A DNA stretch of 64,000 nt from Manduca sexta. Taxonomy: Eukaryota; Arthropoda; Insecta; Lepidoptera; Sphingidae. Position numbers and translations under genes: made by a program. The DNA lies in NCBI RefSeq assembly GCF_014839805.1, contig NC_051131.1, positions 12,078,913 to 12,142,912 of the forward strand. The letters are read 5' to 3'. The notes under the pieces were generated by a model. The model was given only the letters and a program-made list of their open reading frames with translations. It was not told the DNA's origin and ran no database searches. Positions 23,833-36,023 of this stretch are shown one piece after another. Each line of letters starts with the position of its first letter. Within the stretch, counting starts at the first letter, position 1.

Positions 23833-26215
23833 ATGCATTTGTATCCAATATATGAAGTCTAAGTCGCTGATTTTTTATCGAATAAAAATTTACATTTTAG
23901 GAGGATTACGTGGTAACCATACGTATTTACGCTTTAGAATCTTTTAAATCAATATTTTAATCTCTACGGAAATCGCTTAATTGAAAAAAAAAAAAACAAA
24001 AAGAATACTAACTACACAAACAGTATTCGCTCCAATAAAAACAGTAATTTTATATATCTAAACGTAATGCAATTAGAATTTTACCAGCGGGATAGTGACA
24101 TACTAAAACATTTACCCTCTGAATAAACTAGAACAATATTTTGGCTTTTAAAACCGCTTTTACCTTTATATTAACAAGCCGATGGAATTTCTGTTTAATT
24201 GATCTCATTTGGAATGAAAATATATGTGAATCTTTACAATGGCCAAATGCCAGAAACAGTAAATTCGGTAAATTTAACTATTCTACTCGACTATCTCCAT
24301 TTGACTTTGAGTTTTATGTATGCTTTACTTTTTTGCAAGTCACAGCACGATGTCGCATTGAATAACATTATTTTCATCATTTTGAAGGAATAAATGTTTA
24401 CATTACCTAGAATTCAGTCTACTAATACTAAATTTTATCAATTAAGTGGTGGATATCCTTTATTCCTGTAAGTATACGTAAGACTATCTAAACAACAGAT
24501 TAGTCAGTCCAAAAATACCCTTAAAAAGGCGCGCTTAGCCACGAACTTTATTAAAATTTAAACATATACAGCTGGACTTATACCTGAGACATTCACAAAC
24601 ATAATTCGCAAATTCGCAAAATTTACTCGGAGCATTAAAATCCAAATCTACAATTATTTATCCCAATAATTCCACAACTCTAACTCGCATGTCTACATTC
24701 ACGCATACTCTACAACCATACAACTACACTCGTTGAATGCAGTCCGTTGCAGCGGAAACGTCGGCACGCTCGGCAAACAATTAGCGTCCAATACTGGGCA
24801 TCCTGTCCGTCAGCTGTTACACGCTCTCGTGCGTCGGCTTTTTGTTCGAACGTTTGTAAATCAACCGGCGTGTTGCGGGTGTAAAAGTATTGTTTTAAAT
24901 GTAACAGCGGGAAAATAACAGCATAAGCAGATATGTGTGTTGTTTTGTGCTATTAAATGAGGCTATAATTTTGTTAAGACTGTCTATAAGTGTAGTATCT
25001 TTATATTTTAGATTGAAACTGATGTTGCCGCTCCAACAAGTTATCTTTGGGTAGTAATAGTGGGCATTAGGGCATGTGAAAACAAAATTACTTTTGATTA
25101 TATTTATTTTGTTTAGAGACCTTCAATTAGAATAACTTATGTTAAAGTTTTATTTTCAAGTATATACATAGTTTTATTAATTAATGCAACGTTAAAATGA
25201 TATATGCACCTATATTTAAATTAAACTCTTGCAAGACTCCAACGCAATATACGAGTAATATTTCCTCATATATACTAGAATTTTATCTTTCCCTACACGA
25301 GTTTTCATTACAAATTAATACTATAGATACGAGAGCCGATAAACACAATCCAAGTGAAGCAAGTTGATTGATTACGTAGATAAGGCCATTGTTGAAAATC
25401 CTCTTAAGACAAAGTATTCTTAAAAACTTATATAGATATGATAATAACAAACCAGTGGTTACGTAAGTGTATGTACGTGTTAGTGAAGACGAAAAATATA
25501 TTTTGTTTAAAAGAAAAACAATATATTATTATTATTTTTTTTATTACAATTTTGCGATAATAAGTTTTATATACATTTGAAATCACCACTTTATCTCCAT
25601 TTTATGAAGCTAGTTTGAAAGATATAGCTTAAGCCATTTAACCTGCCAACCGTCAACGTACAATGTCGCAGATTTACAAAGTATTCTCATTAAAATAAAA
25701 AGTGTTTACTTATTCTATACAGTTGTTTTACTACAAAACTGTTTATTTCTTAGTATAAATTACCATTTTGCTAAAAGATTTTTCCGCTTGAACTATGATT
25801 CCGAATTAAGATAACTGACTAGCATATTATATATATAATATGCATGCATATTTTTATTTATTATACTAAACGAAATAAGTACAACAAACCTGCAAATAAT
25901 CACGGCAATAAATAACACTTGTTTGAAAGAAATCCAAATCCACCACAATGTTATTGCACTACATCTCTTCAACGATACGTTTTCAAACATATAAAAATCA
26001 CTAATAAATATAAAAAGAGAAGAAAAAACATTCGGAAAGACACGATAGGTCAATACTTTATACGCAAATAAATCCCGAATCCATTCGCTGGCAACGCGTT
26101 AGGGTAAGCACACATCAGATAGTAGTAATATTCGATAACTGCCTGAATATGTTTAGTATTGTGTTTACGTTTAATTTCATAGATTGGATTTCTTCATTCG
26201 AAAGGTTTTAGACAG
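23833..26215. other. AT-rich non-coding DNA
   Basis: No gene or recognised repeat. It has an A run near 23984-23995 and a 22-bp perfect palindrome at 25822-25843. Overlapping small frames at 24141-24393 are of ordinary composition. A moderately GC-rich patch lies at 24735-24850. Confidence 0.45.
25822..25843. repeat. 22-bp perfect palindrome
   Basis: The sequence starting 'gcatattatat' is followed directly by its exact reverse complement 'atataatatgc'. Most of it is AT, so chance or slippage of a TA repeat is a reasonable explanation. Confidence 0.75.
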
Positions 26216-26287
26216 TTATAGCTCAGTACGTCAAAAGGCAACTGTTTTGTACAGTGCGCACCAGTTCAATCCCCGTACCGAGGTAAA
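26216..26287 (+). mobile_element. Degenerate tRNA-like SINE head
   Basis: 'tatagctcagtacgtc' resembles an A box and 'cagttcaatcccc' a B box, about 40 bases apart. The total length is close to that of a tRNA, but I could not find a matching acceptor stem. An old tRNA-derived SINE is more likely than a tRNA gene. Confidence 0.45.
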
Positions 26288-27379
26288 TTAATATTTCGAT
26301 TCTTAGTACTTGTTAGAGGATTTTGACACTCTCACTCATCTACTTCAAAGGATAATAATTTCTCCTTCTTAAATATTTAGGTTTATTTTGTGTAACTTGT
26401 GGGTGATATTATATTTTTTTAAATTTATTTTTTATAAAGCACCCTTCGCATAATCGTTTTATTACACACTCAAAAACATATTTGTTTGACAAACAATACA
26501 TATCTTTTAACCCTCAAGAATTTATCATGTAAATGTGCGTCCACCCTCACATTTCGTTCGGTATTAACGTAAATTATATTATTTATCGTAGTGTGTTTAT
26601 TTAAAAATGTACGTAGACGCCACCGCGATAAGATATATTGTATGAAACAGAAAACAAACAATACAGGTGAAGATTAGTGTGATCGAGCGGTTACAAAGTC
26701 AATGATAAATAGCCAAAGTAAGTTGCATTTTTATTCACAATTCATATTATAGACATACAACCGTGATATTGAATCGAGTGACCTAATTGCTTGTTCGCAA
26801 TAATCAAAAAATACTTTTATTAATAAAGCTAAATGTTACACTGTATACATCACGTCCCCACTCTATTTGCCCATTTACAATTCTAATATTAACCTTGATC
26901 GCGGCAGTTTACGAGCGCATACCATAACAGAGCCATTGTAGCCTCGCACCGTAACCATGTAATAATTACGGACGGGGTACCATCGCTCTAATGAGCAAAG
27001 TGGGTCGCCAGACCCCCAAAGGAAGCACTGAATTGTTACTAATATGGAATCTTTAATCGAGGCAATTTGTGCTTTGATGTTGGATTATTAAAGCCTATAT
27101 TTGATTGTGTGTTGAATACATACCGATCTGGGCTTCATGAAGTAAGTTTAATTAGAGAAGTTATGAAGTACATTATGCAGTTTTATTTGTATGGATATGC
27201 CGTACGTTGCATTAATGGAAAGCTAGCTCGAGAGCACTTTAATCTGAACGATTAAAATTTATGACGAACAAGTTGATATCGGTATTTTGCGTCGAAAAGT
27301 TTTTAAGTGGTTCGTAGAGTCGAAGTTAAACGGTAAACATTAAAAACAGAAATACGTGTGTGTTGATAATTTGCGGTAA
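26288..27379. other. AT-rich non-coding DNA
   Basis: No coding frame or repeat recognised. A GC-richer patch with 'gggtcgccagacccccaaagg' lies near 27001-27021, where 'gggtc' and 'gaccc'-type words could form a small hairpin. Confidence 0.45.
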
Positions 27380-27743
27380 ATATAAATTGGAAAAAAGCGG
27401 CGATAGCCTAGTTGGGTGTGGAACGGTCTGCCAAGACGAATGTCCGCAGGTTCAAATCCCAAGGGCACACACCTCTGACTTTTCTAAAAAAATCATGTGT
27501 GTATTTTTTGTGAATTTATCGTTCGCTTTAACGGTGAAGGAAAACATCGTGAGGAAACCTGCACATCTGAGAAGTTCTCTATAGGAATTTCGAAGGTGTG
27601 TGAAGTCTACCAATCTGCACTAGGCCAGCGTGGTGGACTAAGGCCTAATCCCTCTCAGTAGTAGAGGAGGCCCGTGCTCAGCAGTGGGCAAGTATATAAT
27701 ACAGGGCTGATATTATTATTATTTATTATTATATAAATTGGAA
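27380..27743 (+). mobile_element. SINE family 1, full-length young copy with target duplication
   Basis: The element body is about 27393-27730. It begins 'gcggcgatagcctagttggg' (A box) and has 'gtccgcaggttcaaatccca' (B box). Then come a tRNA-unrelated body with 'cgttcgctttaacggtgaag', 'aacatcgtgaggaaacctgc' and 'gaggcccgtgctcagcag', and a (TTA)n-like tail. It is bounded by the perfect 13-bp direct repeat 'atataaattggaa' (27380-27392 and 27731-27743). SINEs of this type are transcribed by RNA polymerase III and mobilised by a partner LINE. It resembles Metulj-type butterfly SINEs. Open frames reading through its tail are artefacts. Confidence 0.93.
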
Positions 27744-29888
27744 TGTTCAGAGTTCTAAGTACGGCATTCGTATGAAAAGTATACACATATAAGAATAGAT
27801 AATTGAGTATAGGCGACGCATAACATGTACACTCACTTAGAAATAAATAAACCAGCATTAAACGAAAGCATAACTTCGTCGTACAAAGATATTTAAAATA
27901 TTCACAAAATAACACGTAGTTTATAAAACGTTTCCGAACAAAAATCAAACAACGCGTCTGAGCGATGTTTTTAATTAATTTGACCGAGCGGCAGTCCGAC
28001 GTCGAAACATCATTTGCCCGCATCACATCGTTTCTGATCGGATCGACTTCCACGAAAAAAACAATTTGAATTTCCTCATAACACAATCCCGGTGAGCCAA
28101 ATGGCTATCAGATAGCTGCAGCCCCTCCGATGAAAAACATCAAAATGAACAACAAATTGGTTTCAACTCACAACGAATTCAAATAATATATCCTACTACA
28201 TAATCCTGGTTTGATTCTCGAGGTAAATTACTGGAGGTATTAGTTGCACTTGAATATTTTAGCAAAATTATTGGAGGAATTTGTTGAACTTGTAGATACG
28301 ATTTATATAAGATTTTAAGAGAACTAAAGTCTAATAAATAATGGGAAATAAACAAATAAAGGACCGTATCTGTTACTTCAATCTTTCACAACCTTAGAAT
28401 TTTTGATGTAGCCTTCAATATCAAGCCAGCAGTTCACGGCCGACATGCAGTGCCAGTAAATCAATGCTGCAATGAGGTGATAAGTAATGCACACAAATTG
28501 TAATCAATAAATAACCTCTCAGTCGGTACGTCGCGACCGAGCGCTGTACAACAATTCATTCGACCGTCCGTGCCCGCATCGGTCGCTGCGATTGAATCGA
28601 AATTGAATAAGTGGTCCTTGATTGTCGATCTTGTGATATAGATTACACGAGATAACTGCCGGTATGCTGTTGACAATCCGAGATGGTCGAATCAATGCGA
28701 AGATAGTCACATCCTATGGAATGCTAAGTGCTCGAGGCATTGGATTGTGAAGAGCTCTGGTTGGCAAATTAAATTTAAAATAGAAAATTGCGACAAATTC
28801 AACGATACTTCATTAGTTATACACATTAATTAAAATTTGTATTACCCTAGTTTACAATCTTTAGAAGTTTATCAAATCAATTAAAATCATAAGCAAATTA
28901 CTAAAATTTGCAGAGACTGTACGGACATACGTATATCGATTCAGACAGTTAATGAACGGTACGTCCGAAATTGTCGTTTTGTCGCCTCAATTAGTCGAAG
29001 CGACATCGCTGCAGGGGTCTCTAGTACGTGCCTCGTCCCGACATCCAACTACGTTATTACATTTGGTATTTCCACTCGTTTTTTCCGCTCCAAACGTGCC
29101 TTTTAATGGAGTCGAGTGTCCGTCATTCACTTACAGCGTCCGTTCTGATGATAAGTGGTGGACATCATGAAAGTAGTCAGCGGACGTTCTTACTAATCGG
29201 TATTGTGGTAGCCTACCACTGTTAGGTCGATGTTTTGAATAATGTATTTAATGGGAAAGCAGTCTCATCAGACTTCATAGTAAAAAGATAATTACTCATA
29301 AATTTTTTAAAACAAAAAAAACTATCGTGAGTACGTAGACCTCTTGTCATATTTTCTTTAATGCTATGTAGCGATTTATCAATGCTCATAACTCGAGCAC
29401 AGATGTCCGCTATTTGATCTGCAATACAAGGATCTACATAATTCATGAGCAGACACGGTTACTCTGTGTATTTGTCAGAAGAAAATAGTGAAATATCATA
29501 CAAACACTTTCCTTCCAAAAAACCGCCTACAACTACAACAATAACATCGCCTACTCAATGTTCACTTTCTACCAATTCAGGCGGACGCATCAAGTTCAAG
29601 CATTTGGCCTCAAACGTTTCACGGCAATGTCAGATCGCCGATACAGCCGGCTGACCCGAACACGTCACAATCCGAAGGCTGTCTGTAACCCGCGCCACGT
29701 TCGCAGCATCTCATCAATCATCGTCACTATCTTTACACGTCAGTTGATAACACGTTTGTTTTTGAACGGAACACGTGGCTTTCACAATCATCGGTGGGTG
29801 GCATTGTGGTTTCAGAACACACCTGAAGGGGATGCATTTTGTACGGTTGCTAGTGCTACGGATTTGTTTGAGGTATTCTGAAGAGTGG
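27744..29888. other. Non-coding DNA
   Basis: No recognised gene or repeat. A GC-richer part lies at about 28510-28600, and several short overlapping frames occur at 28952-29881 without recognisable domains. The 143-codon minus frame 27655-28086 begins at TTG and ends inside the SINE tail, so it is not treated as a gene. Confidence 0.45.
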
Positions 29889-30000
29889 AGAGGCGATAGC
29901 CTAGTTCAGTTTGGAACAGACTGCCATGCCGTGACGAATATCCGTAGGTTCAAAACCCAAGGGCACAGATATCTGACTTTTCTAAAATTATGTGTGTATT
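29889..30000 (+). mobile_element. SINE family 1, 5' head only
   Basis: The tRNA-like head is kept: 'aggcgatagcctagtt' (A box), 'atccgtaggttcaaaaccca' (B box), then 'agggcacagatatctgactt' and 'aaattatgtgtgtatt'. The match stops at 30000, so the body and tail are missing. Divergence from the 27.4-kb copy shows it is older. Confidence 0.8.
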
Positions 30001-30508
30001 GTCACACCCAATATATTTTTGTCAGCATGTTATTAACAAAGATATAAGATAACGTAAAACTTCGTTCAACAAAATCAAATAAACGTCGACCAAAAAGTTA
30101 ATAACTTGAAAAATGTAAAGAATTTTAAACAACACACACTTTACACGAAATTACCATGTAAACGAAGCAAACACGACGCAATGACACATTATTTATAGAT
30201 CGGAGTTGCAACATAAATAATGCATCGGAGCGGAAACGTCGGGATTTGCATACGTAGGTCAGAAAACAGCTTAGTTTTATGCAAATAATATGCGGAAGAA
30301 ATACCACACCGTTGTGTTCGCTTCGATCATCGTTGCTTCACTTTCGATTTCATTGTTAATAAGGCCTATTTAAAATTTCTCACAGTGCTTCTGACGGTTC
30401 TTTTGTTGGTCGTCCATCATTGTGAAGTCATTTTATGTTATAATTAAATGAACGCACCAGTACTAGTATTGTCTAGAAGTATCAAGTTATCATAATTAAC
30501 AGGAAACC
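30001..30508. other. Non-coding DNA
   Basis: No repeat or gene recognised between the SINE-1 head and the short SINE-2 copy. Confidence 0.5.
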
Positions 30509-30659
30509 AGTTTAAATCACACACACACTCACACTCCAGGGTGATACTGAATAGAAAAACCCAACATCATTTTACCGACCCGGAGATTTCACCCGAGACC
30601 TCACCATTGCAGTTCTACCGTAATATAGCTACGCTACCGCCGCACCGAGTTTTAAATCA
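30509..30659 (-). mobile_element. SINE family 2, internally deleted copy with both ends
   Basis: The element (about 30520-30647) has the (CA)n 3' tail at its left. This joins directly to 'gtgatactgaatagaaaaac', then the B-box complement 'ggagatttcacccgagacct' and the 5' tRNA-like head ending 'ctacgctaccgccgcaccga'. The roughly 140 bp between tail and middle in the full copy at 47575-47848 are absent. Flanks 'agtttaaatca' (30509-30519) and 'agttttaaatca' (30648-30659) look like a target duplication with one added T. Confidence 0.75.
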
Positions 30660-31513
30660 TCAGTAATTTATGAACATTTTAAAATTACAGTACTTGAGTC
30701 TACTGAGCCAATAACATCACATGCTATGTACTCCACTGCCACTTACTGTGATAACATCCAATCACTCTAAGCCTTCCAAACTGTCATTAAAACTCAATGG
30801 GACAAAGCTACGTGCACACTGACAACAGTAGTCTTCAGTAACAACATAATAACGAGATTTATTGATTAGAAATTCCACTTAATAAATCAATAACCTTTCT
30901 AAATTTTCTCTCATTATTGTTTAACTAAGAAACAGGCAGTTAGTTAAGTTTTGTGTGTAAAGTCAGTTTTCTCTATACTTTAGCCTGTACTAACTAGTAA
31001 TTGAATTATGAGAACATGATTGCTCGTATATTTTCTTTCGCCTCGCGTCGTAAAGTTAGATTTACACAAGAGGAGTTTCTCGTACGGTAGTACTGAGAGT
31101 GTAACATAAAACCATCGTCTGATTTCACATCCATTTATTCACATTAAAAGCTAAGCATAATAAAATAAAACGAAAAATATCATTATGCCGCAACACCAAC
31201 GAGATTTTTTGTCATTGTCTCTGTAATGCGAGAAACTTTTCTCGTGTGAATCAACCTTAAGCCTGTTTATTACATGTGTCGGTTGCAAATAATAGTTTAC
31301 CTCAACTCAATTTGCTTTACCGGTACGTAATGTAATAAAATTTGTATTATTTGTTTATATTGCATCGGATCGATGTATGTTTTATTCAAACGTGAAGATC
31401 TTTAGCCACGCGAATGTTAATTTTGTTTAAAATAAGGTTTACTCATCCGCTCAGAATAAAAACACTAACAAATACATTTTCTATAATGATTTCTTATGTT
31501 TACGCAAATGTTA
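30660..31513. other. AT-rich non-coding DNA
   Basis: No recognised gene, repeat or structured element. Confidence 0.5.
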
Positions 31514-32096
31514 GACATTGAAATAAAACTATATTTAAGATTTTATCGCGGTTTCTTTATATTATATTTACAGCTAAAAAAAATATAATTTTTGTATAAT
31601 TGTAAAATGTAGGTATATATTGTAACTTTGACTTTTCGGACGACCAACACTTCAGTCCCCCCGTGCCCACGAAGACCGCAGTCTTCGGAACGTCGGCAGT
31701 AAAATATAATATTAATTACAATAATAATAATAAATAAAAATAATATCAGCCCTGTATTATATACTTGCCCACTGCTGAGCACGGGCCTCCTCTACTACTG
31801 AGAGGGATTAGGCCTTAGTCCACCACGCTGGCCTAGTGCGGATTGGTAGACTTCACACACCTTCGAAATTCGTATAGAGAACTTTTCAGATGTGTAGGTT
31901 TCCTCACGATGTTTTCCTTCACCGTTAAAGCGAACGATAAATTCACAAAGAATACACACATGATTTTTTAGAAAAGTCAGAGGTGTGTGCCCTTGGGATT
32001 TGAACCTGCGGACATTCGTCTTGGCAGTCCGTTCCACACCCAACTAGGCTATCGCCGCTAAATTACGATAAAATCCGAAAAATAGTTTTATTTCAA
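31514..32096 (+). mobile_element. Inverted-repeat element, copy B, interrupted by a SINE
   Basis: The left terminus begins 'gacattgaaataaaactat'. The 15-bp 'ttgaaataaaactat' (31518-31532) is the exact reverse complement of 32082-32096, and an inner block 'gattttatcg' (31539-31548) pairs with 'cgataaaatc' (32066-32075). The interior 31571-31713 matches copy A at 2913-3055. A SINE-1 occupies 31725-32060. Without it the element would be about 250 bp with no coding capacity, typical of a MITE moved by a transposase from elsewhere. The superfamily is not identified; I see no clear target duplication of the MITE itself. Confidence 0.7.
31714..32071 (-). mobile_element. SINE family 1, full-length, nested copy
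   Basis: The minus-strand copy runs from the tail at about 31725 ('ataataataaataa') to the head ending 'aggctatcgccgct' at 32059. B-box and A-box complements are 'ggatttgaacctgcgg' and 'caactaggctatcg'. It is close in sequence to the 27.4-kb copy, so fairly young. Flanks 'aattacaataa' (31714-31724) and 'aattacgataa' (32061-32071) match at ten of eleven bases and fit a target duplication. It sits inside the inverted-repeat element 31514-32096, so it inserted later than that element. Confidence 0.9.
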
Positions 32097-33806
32097 AATA
32101 CATTTTGAAGTAATCTTAAGTTTTCCTTCCGTACCGAATAAAAACATTGTCGATTGTATAAATGCTTTAAACATATCGAGTGTACATGTTTGTGTGTAAG
32201 AAGTAATAACTCTAGTTGCTTCCGAAGGATGGCCCGTTATGGCAATGGCGATAGTAGGTTAATTAATGAATTATGGATGTACAGCAATATTTCACCGGTT
32301 TCTCTGTTTGTTGCTGTCTGCCGCGACGTTGTGACTAATACCGCCACTAGTCTCTATCTATAAATCGGTAATGTATACTGTTTATTTTATTGATACATCT
32401 TTATAATAGAATGTATCTTTAACTGATTTTTATTGTTAGTTTCAATTGATGTAAATAGCTTGTTACACGGTACAAATCGCTATCATAAGTCTTTTGAACT
32501 TTTCACAATAACTACTATAGCAAAAAAGCTTTGCCATAATCGACTATCAACGAAATTACAATCGAGATTATACGTTCGCAATTTTATAATAAAAAAGTAT
32601 ATCCAAAAGGAAATGGCTATAATTTTCTTTCATTAAAAAATAGTTATTATGCGAGCAATTCTCAACGTTATAAGAAAATTCCAGTCCTCTAAATTGTCAC
32701 CAACTGTTGCCATTTATGGAAGCTGCTTGATGCATGGCAGTAATCAAATAAATATGACAGCATCCTCGTCAAACCGATCCGTCGACAAGTCGACACATTA
32801 ACTGTTCCCGACAACTTTTACATTCGCTGTAATTGAAACGAGAACCCAATGAGCGCGGATTTGAAGTCGATCCGGTCGATTTAAGGCCCAAGATACACTA
32901 TCGATGAAGATGTCTCGTGTCTATCACGATTTCTGATAAATAATGGAGATCTATCTCAAACAATCTTTATTACATGGTATTTACTGCAAATTACCTACAC
33001 TGTGAAGCAATTTATCGATAGAAAGTCAACTAGTTTTGATCGAAGGACCTATTTTTTGCCGATGATTGCGTCAAAGTATCACACGACCTATTGGAGTTTG
33101 TCGCACCGATAATTGTCGGGCGGACTGCGCTGCGCCTAAAGAATTTTCTCTTTTCCAGCAACTAAACCGTACTTGGAAAAACGTCGATGCGAATTTAATT
33201 AATTGCTCGCCACTTGAGAAGTACAACCCATTTTAGATGTCCGATAATGATCTCTATTGCTATGATATACGGGTCACGATTCCGTACAGCCGTTTACTGT
33301 CGGGAAATTAATTTCTGCCGTGGTTGTTTACTATTTATTTGCAATGTTGCCAGCGAAGTGCGTGGAGGATAGATGCCAAAAAGCGGTGTTGCCACACACG
33401 AATAAACGGTTATTAAGTAAATTGTATTTATGGAGGCGAGATATATTGGTAGATTTAATTGGACATCCTCGACATTGAGTGTGTGACGGAAAATTCTAAT
33501 TAGTTGTTTTGTAGCAGGATGATACGTTTCTGTTTGAAACGAAATTACGTCTTCAAAGCTATAATTACTTCAAGGGCACACAAAGCAGTCTGTAGCTAAA
33601 TTAATAAGGAACAGATTAAATTATAATTTATTACACGGGTTAGGATTATGAATTAGATTGATACTAAGATTATAAGCATAAAATTATCTTGTAGTATATT
33701 ATTAGAAAAATACGTGGTTCATTTTAATAGTCATAGATAGATAATTTGAAAGTGCCAAAATTTAACATCCAAAACCTGTTTGTAAAATATATTAATCCAA
33801 CATCTA
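32097..33806. other. Non-coding DNA
   Basis: No gene or repeat recognised. The sequence is AT-rich with a few balanced patches (32780-32920 and 33060-33140). Confidence 0.5.
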
Positions 33807-33820
33807 CCCCCCCCCCCCCC
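33807..33820. repeat. 14-bp poly(C) tract
   Basis: Fourteen C in a row, giving fourteen G on the minus strand, in otherwise AT-rich DNA. No repeat boundary is seen next to it. Confidence 0.85.
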
Positions 33821-34707
33821 GCAATTCCAATACTTCATACATAATTAGTAAAACGATATTCATACAAGGTTAAACCACTTATGTATACGTCATTAAAACC
33901 AATTTTACAATATTATCATATTTCACACTAACGTTTTTTGTGTTTGTTTATACGTAGTTATGATTCATGGTTGTAGTAAACATTAATCTTATATAGTAAG
34001 TGCTAAATACTAGTCATCGTTGATACATTCACCACAGATTTACTTATTGACGTTTTGGTACAATGCTGTTACATTCTTGGATACGAAGATTGTTTACCGT
34101 AATAAGTAGTTACTGTTATAAACTGACAATAATATTATAACAGAATTATTTATAGAATATCCAAGAAGTCAATTTAAAATTATGTCGACCCTAAATCAAA
34201 TTATAATAAAAACTATTTTAATGGTATAGGGTTAGCAAAACAATTTAATGTGCTTTTTATACCTCTATTTCTACAATACGTGTACGGGCAGCATACGTAT
34301 GATATGGCGTTTTCCTATCTAACCCTCGGAGGTATACACAGAGCCTTCCTTCCTAGCCCTCGGCACGGAGGCAAACGTCATTCTATCTCTACCAAACCGA
34401 CAGGTTGTAAGGTTTGCAACACCTTTCATTGGAACACGTTAATATGGGCAGGCAGCTGCGTTTTTGTACTGTAGGAAATAAAAGTTGCAGCTATGTGGAA
34501 AGGCACGCGGAGCAATCGGAAACAAATAAAATCGTAGAAATACTTACAAAAAGCTTGTTTGTACATCACTAATATGGTTAATAGTATCATTACGAGATTA
34601 TTCGCTCTTTACAGGTGTTCAGCTTTCCTTCTATTGGAATGAGTATGATTTCCTGAACAAGATTCATGCGAACTTTTTATGTGATCGAGTAAAACACATC
34701 ATGAGAA

Positions 34708-34744
34708 CGAAGTTAGGCAGAAATTACATTTCTGCCTAACTTTG
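34708..34744. repeat. Perfect 15-bp inverted repeat with 3-base loop
   Basis: 'aagttaggcagaaat' (34710-34724) is followed by 'tac' and then its exact reverse complement (34728-34742). One more G-T and one C-G pair extend the stem to 17. The loop is too short for a typical microRNA precursor. It could be a recent snap-back duplication, a strong RNA hairpin or a cruciform. Confidence 0.85.
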
Positions 34745-35574
34745 AACATTTCCCTGAGCACGTCATAGATTTGTCAAATATGCGGAAGATACTTAAAAAC
34801 ATTTTTCATGACATAATCCGGGTTTTGTATCACGGGAAAATATTCAACAACAGAATAAAGAGCATTAATGTTACAAAGAATATTAGCCTAAATAGAAAGA
34901 TCGTAGATCAGTACTCTTAAATTAAGTGCATAATATGTCAGTTAACCAATCAAATGGCAGCATTTCGATTACACTTCTGACTATACAAACTATGATTGCC
35001 ATTCCTCCTTAGCAAAGAAAAATATTTTTTCTAATTTCGCTCACAAGCAATACTAGCATTAAAACATAGATATGTACAGTCAAGATATAAAACAAACGAA
35101 AGTGTCTACATACACGAAGTTCGCTTTCACGCGAGAGACCTTGAACCGGGATTTTGCTAACAGTACCTTCGTAAAAAGAAAGTCTCGTACATTATCTAAT
35201 ATATCACATTCTTTGCACGTTCTCTTATTAAGACAAAACTTTATGACTTTTTGAATGGTCGTTTATTTTTTTACTGCATATACAATGCGTAAGTACCTAC
35301 TTTTGTGAATAATCATATAGTTTTTATTGTGTTGTCTTCTACCTATTCTATGTTTTTATAATCAATATGAATTAATTATTATGTTTTTAAAGCAATAACA
35401 TAGAGAAATAATTATCCTACTTTGTTCTCGCAGTAGACTACTGTCTACACTACTTACTTTACTTTACTTTCTACACTACTGTGTGGAAATGGCTACTCAC
35501 CATCATGCAAAATAAAACTTCATACACAGTACAAAACCTGAACATCTTTGTATAAGAGTTGTGAACCGATTTTA

Positions 35575-35607
35575 TTTTAGGTTCGATTCCCGGGTCGAGT
35601 AAGACAG
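35575..35607 (+). mobile_element. B-box-like tRNA/SINE relic
   Basis: 'aggttcgattcccgggtcgag' carries a near-consensus RNA polymerase III B box, and the 'cccgggtcg' that follows is as in SINE family 2. No A box is recognisable upstream, so this is probably a fragment of a tRNA-derived SINE. Confidence 0.4.
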
Positions 35608-36023
35608 CGTGAGTTGAAAGGTGGGTTAACGATAGCGGAATTGTAATAATAACAAGGCATAAACGTTTCCATTACGTATTCAAATTCATGAGTTAGCAAC
35701 ACATACGCTTTGACATGCTAAAAATACAAATGTTTTTACGAAACATCAGTTCAAGGCCAGCTCAAAGTAAACACGCGGCATGAAAACAATGTCATCTCTA
35801 CTAAAACGTTTATTTTTGAATTTAAATTCTATTGATTTATTACAATCATAACGTAAACATATACAACAAATTTATTGCCGCACGATAAAAGCCTCGAATG
35901 ATGTCTAATGCAGTGTAATTGTGAACAAAATATAAGTGGAGGTACATTATAGTAACTTAAGAGCCTTCGTTTTTGTTTATCTTTTAGGTAGCAATAAATT
36001 ACTTAATTAATTAATTACATTTT

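Larger units (their letters stand above)
33821..36023. other. AT-rich non-coding DNA with a hairpin
   Basis: No gene recognised. It contains the perfect hairpin at 34708-34744, a short tandem of 'tactt/tactttact' words at 35450-35472, and a B-box-like relic at 35575-35607. Confidence 0.45.

Noticed and set aside
26216..26287. Functional tRNA gene
   Set aside because: A and B boxes are present in approximate form, but the acceptor and anticodon stems do not pair; a SINE relic fits better.
27655..28086. 143-codon minus-strand open frame
   Set aside because: Starts at TTG, overlaps the SINE-1 tail at its end and has the cysteine/tyrosine/leucine-rich look of AT-biased random translation.
34500..34520. 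'aaggcacgcgg', matching part of the miR-124 sequence
   Set aside because: Only 11 bases match, the rest of the mature sequence differs and no precursor hairpin can be drawn around it.
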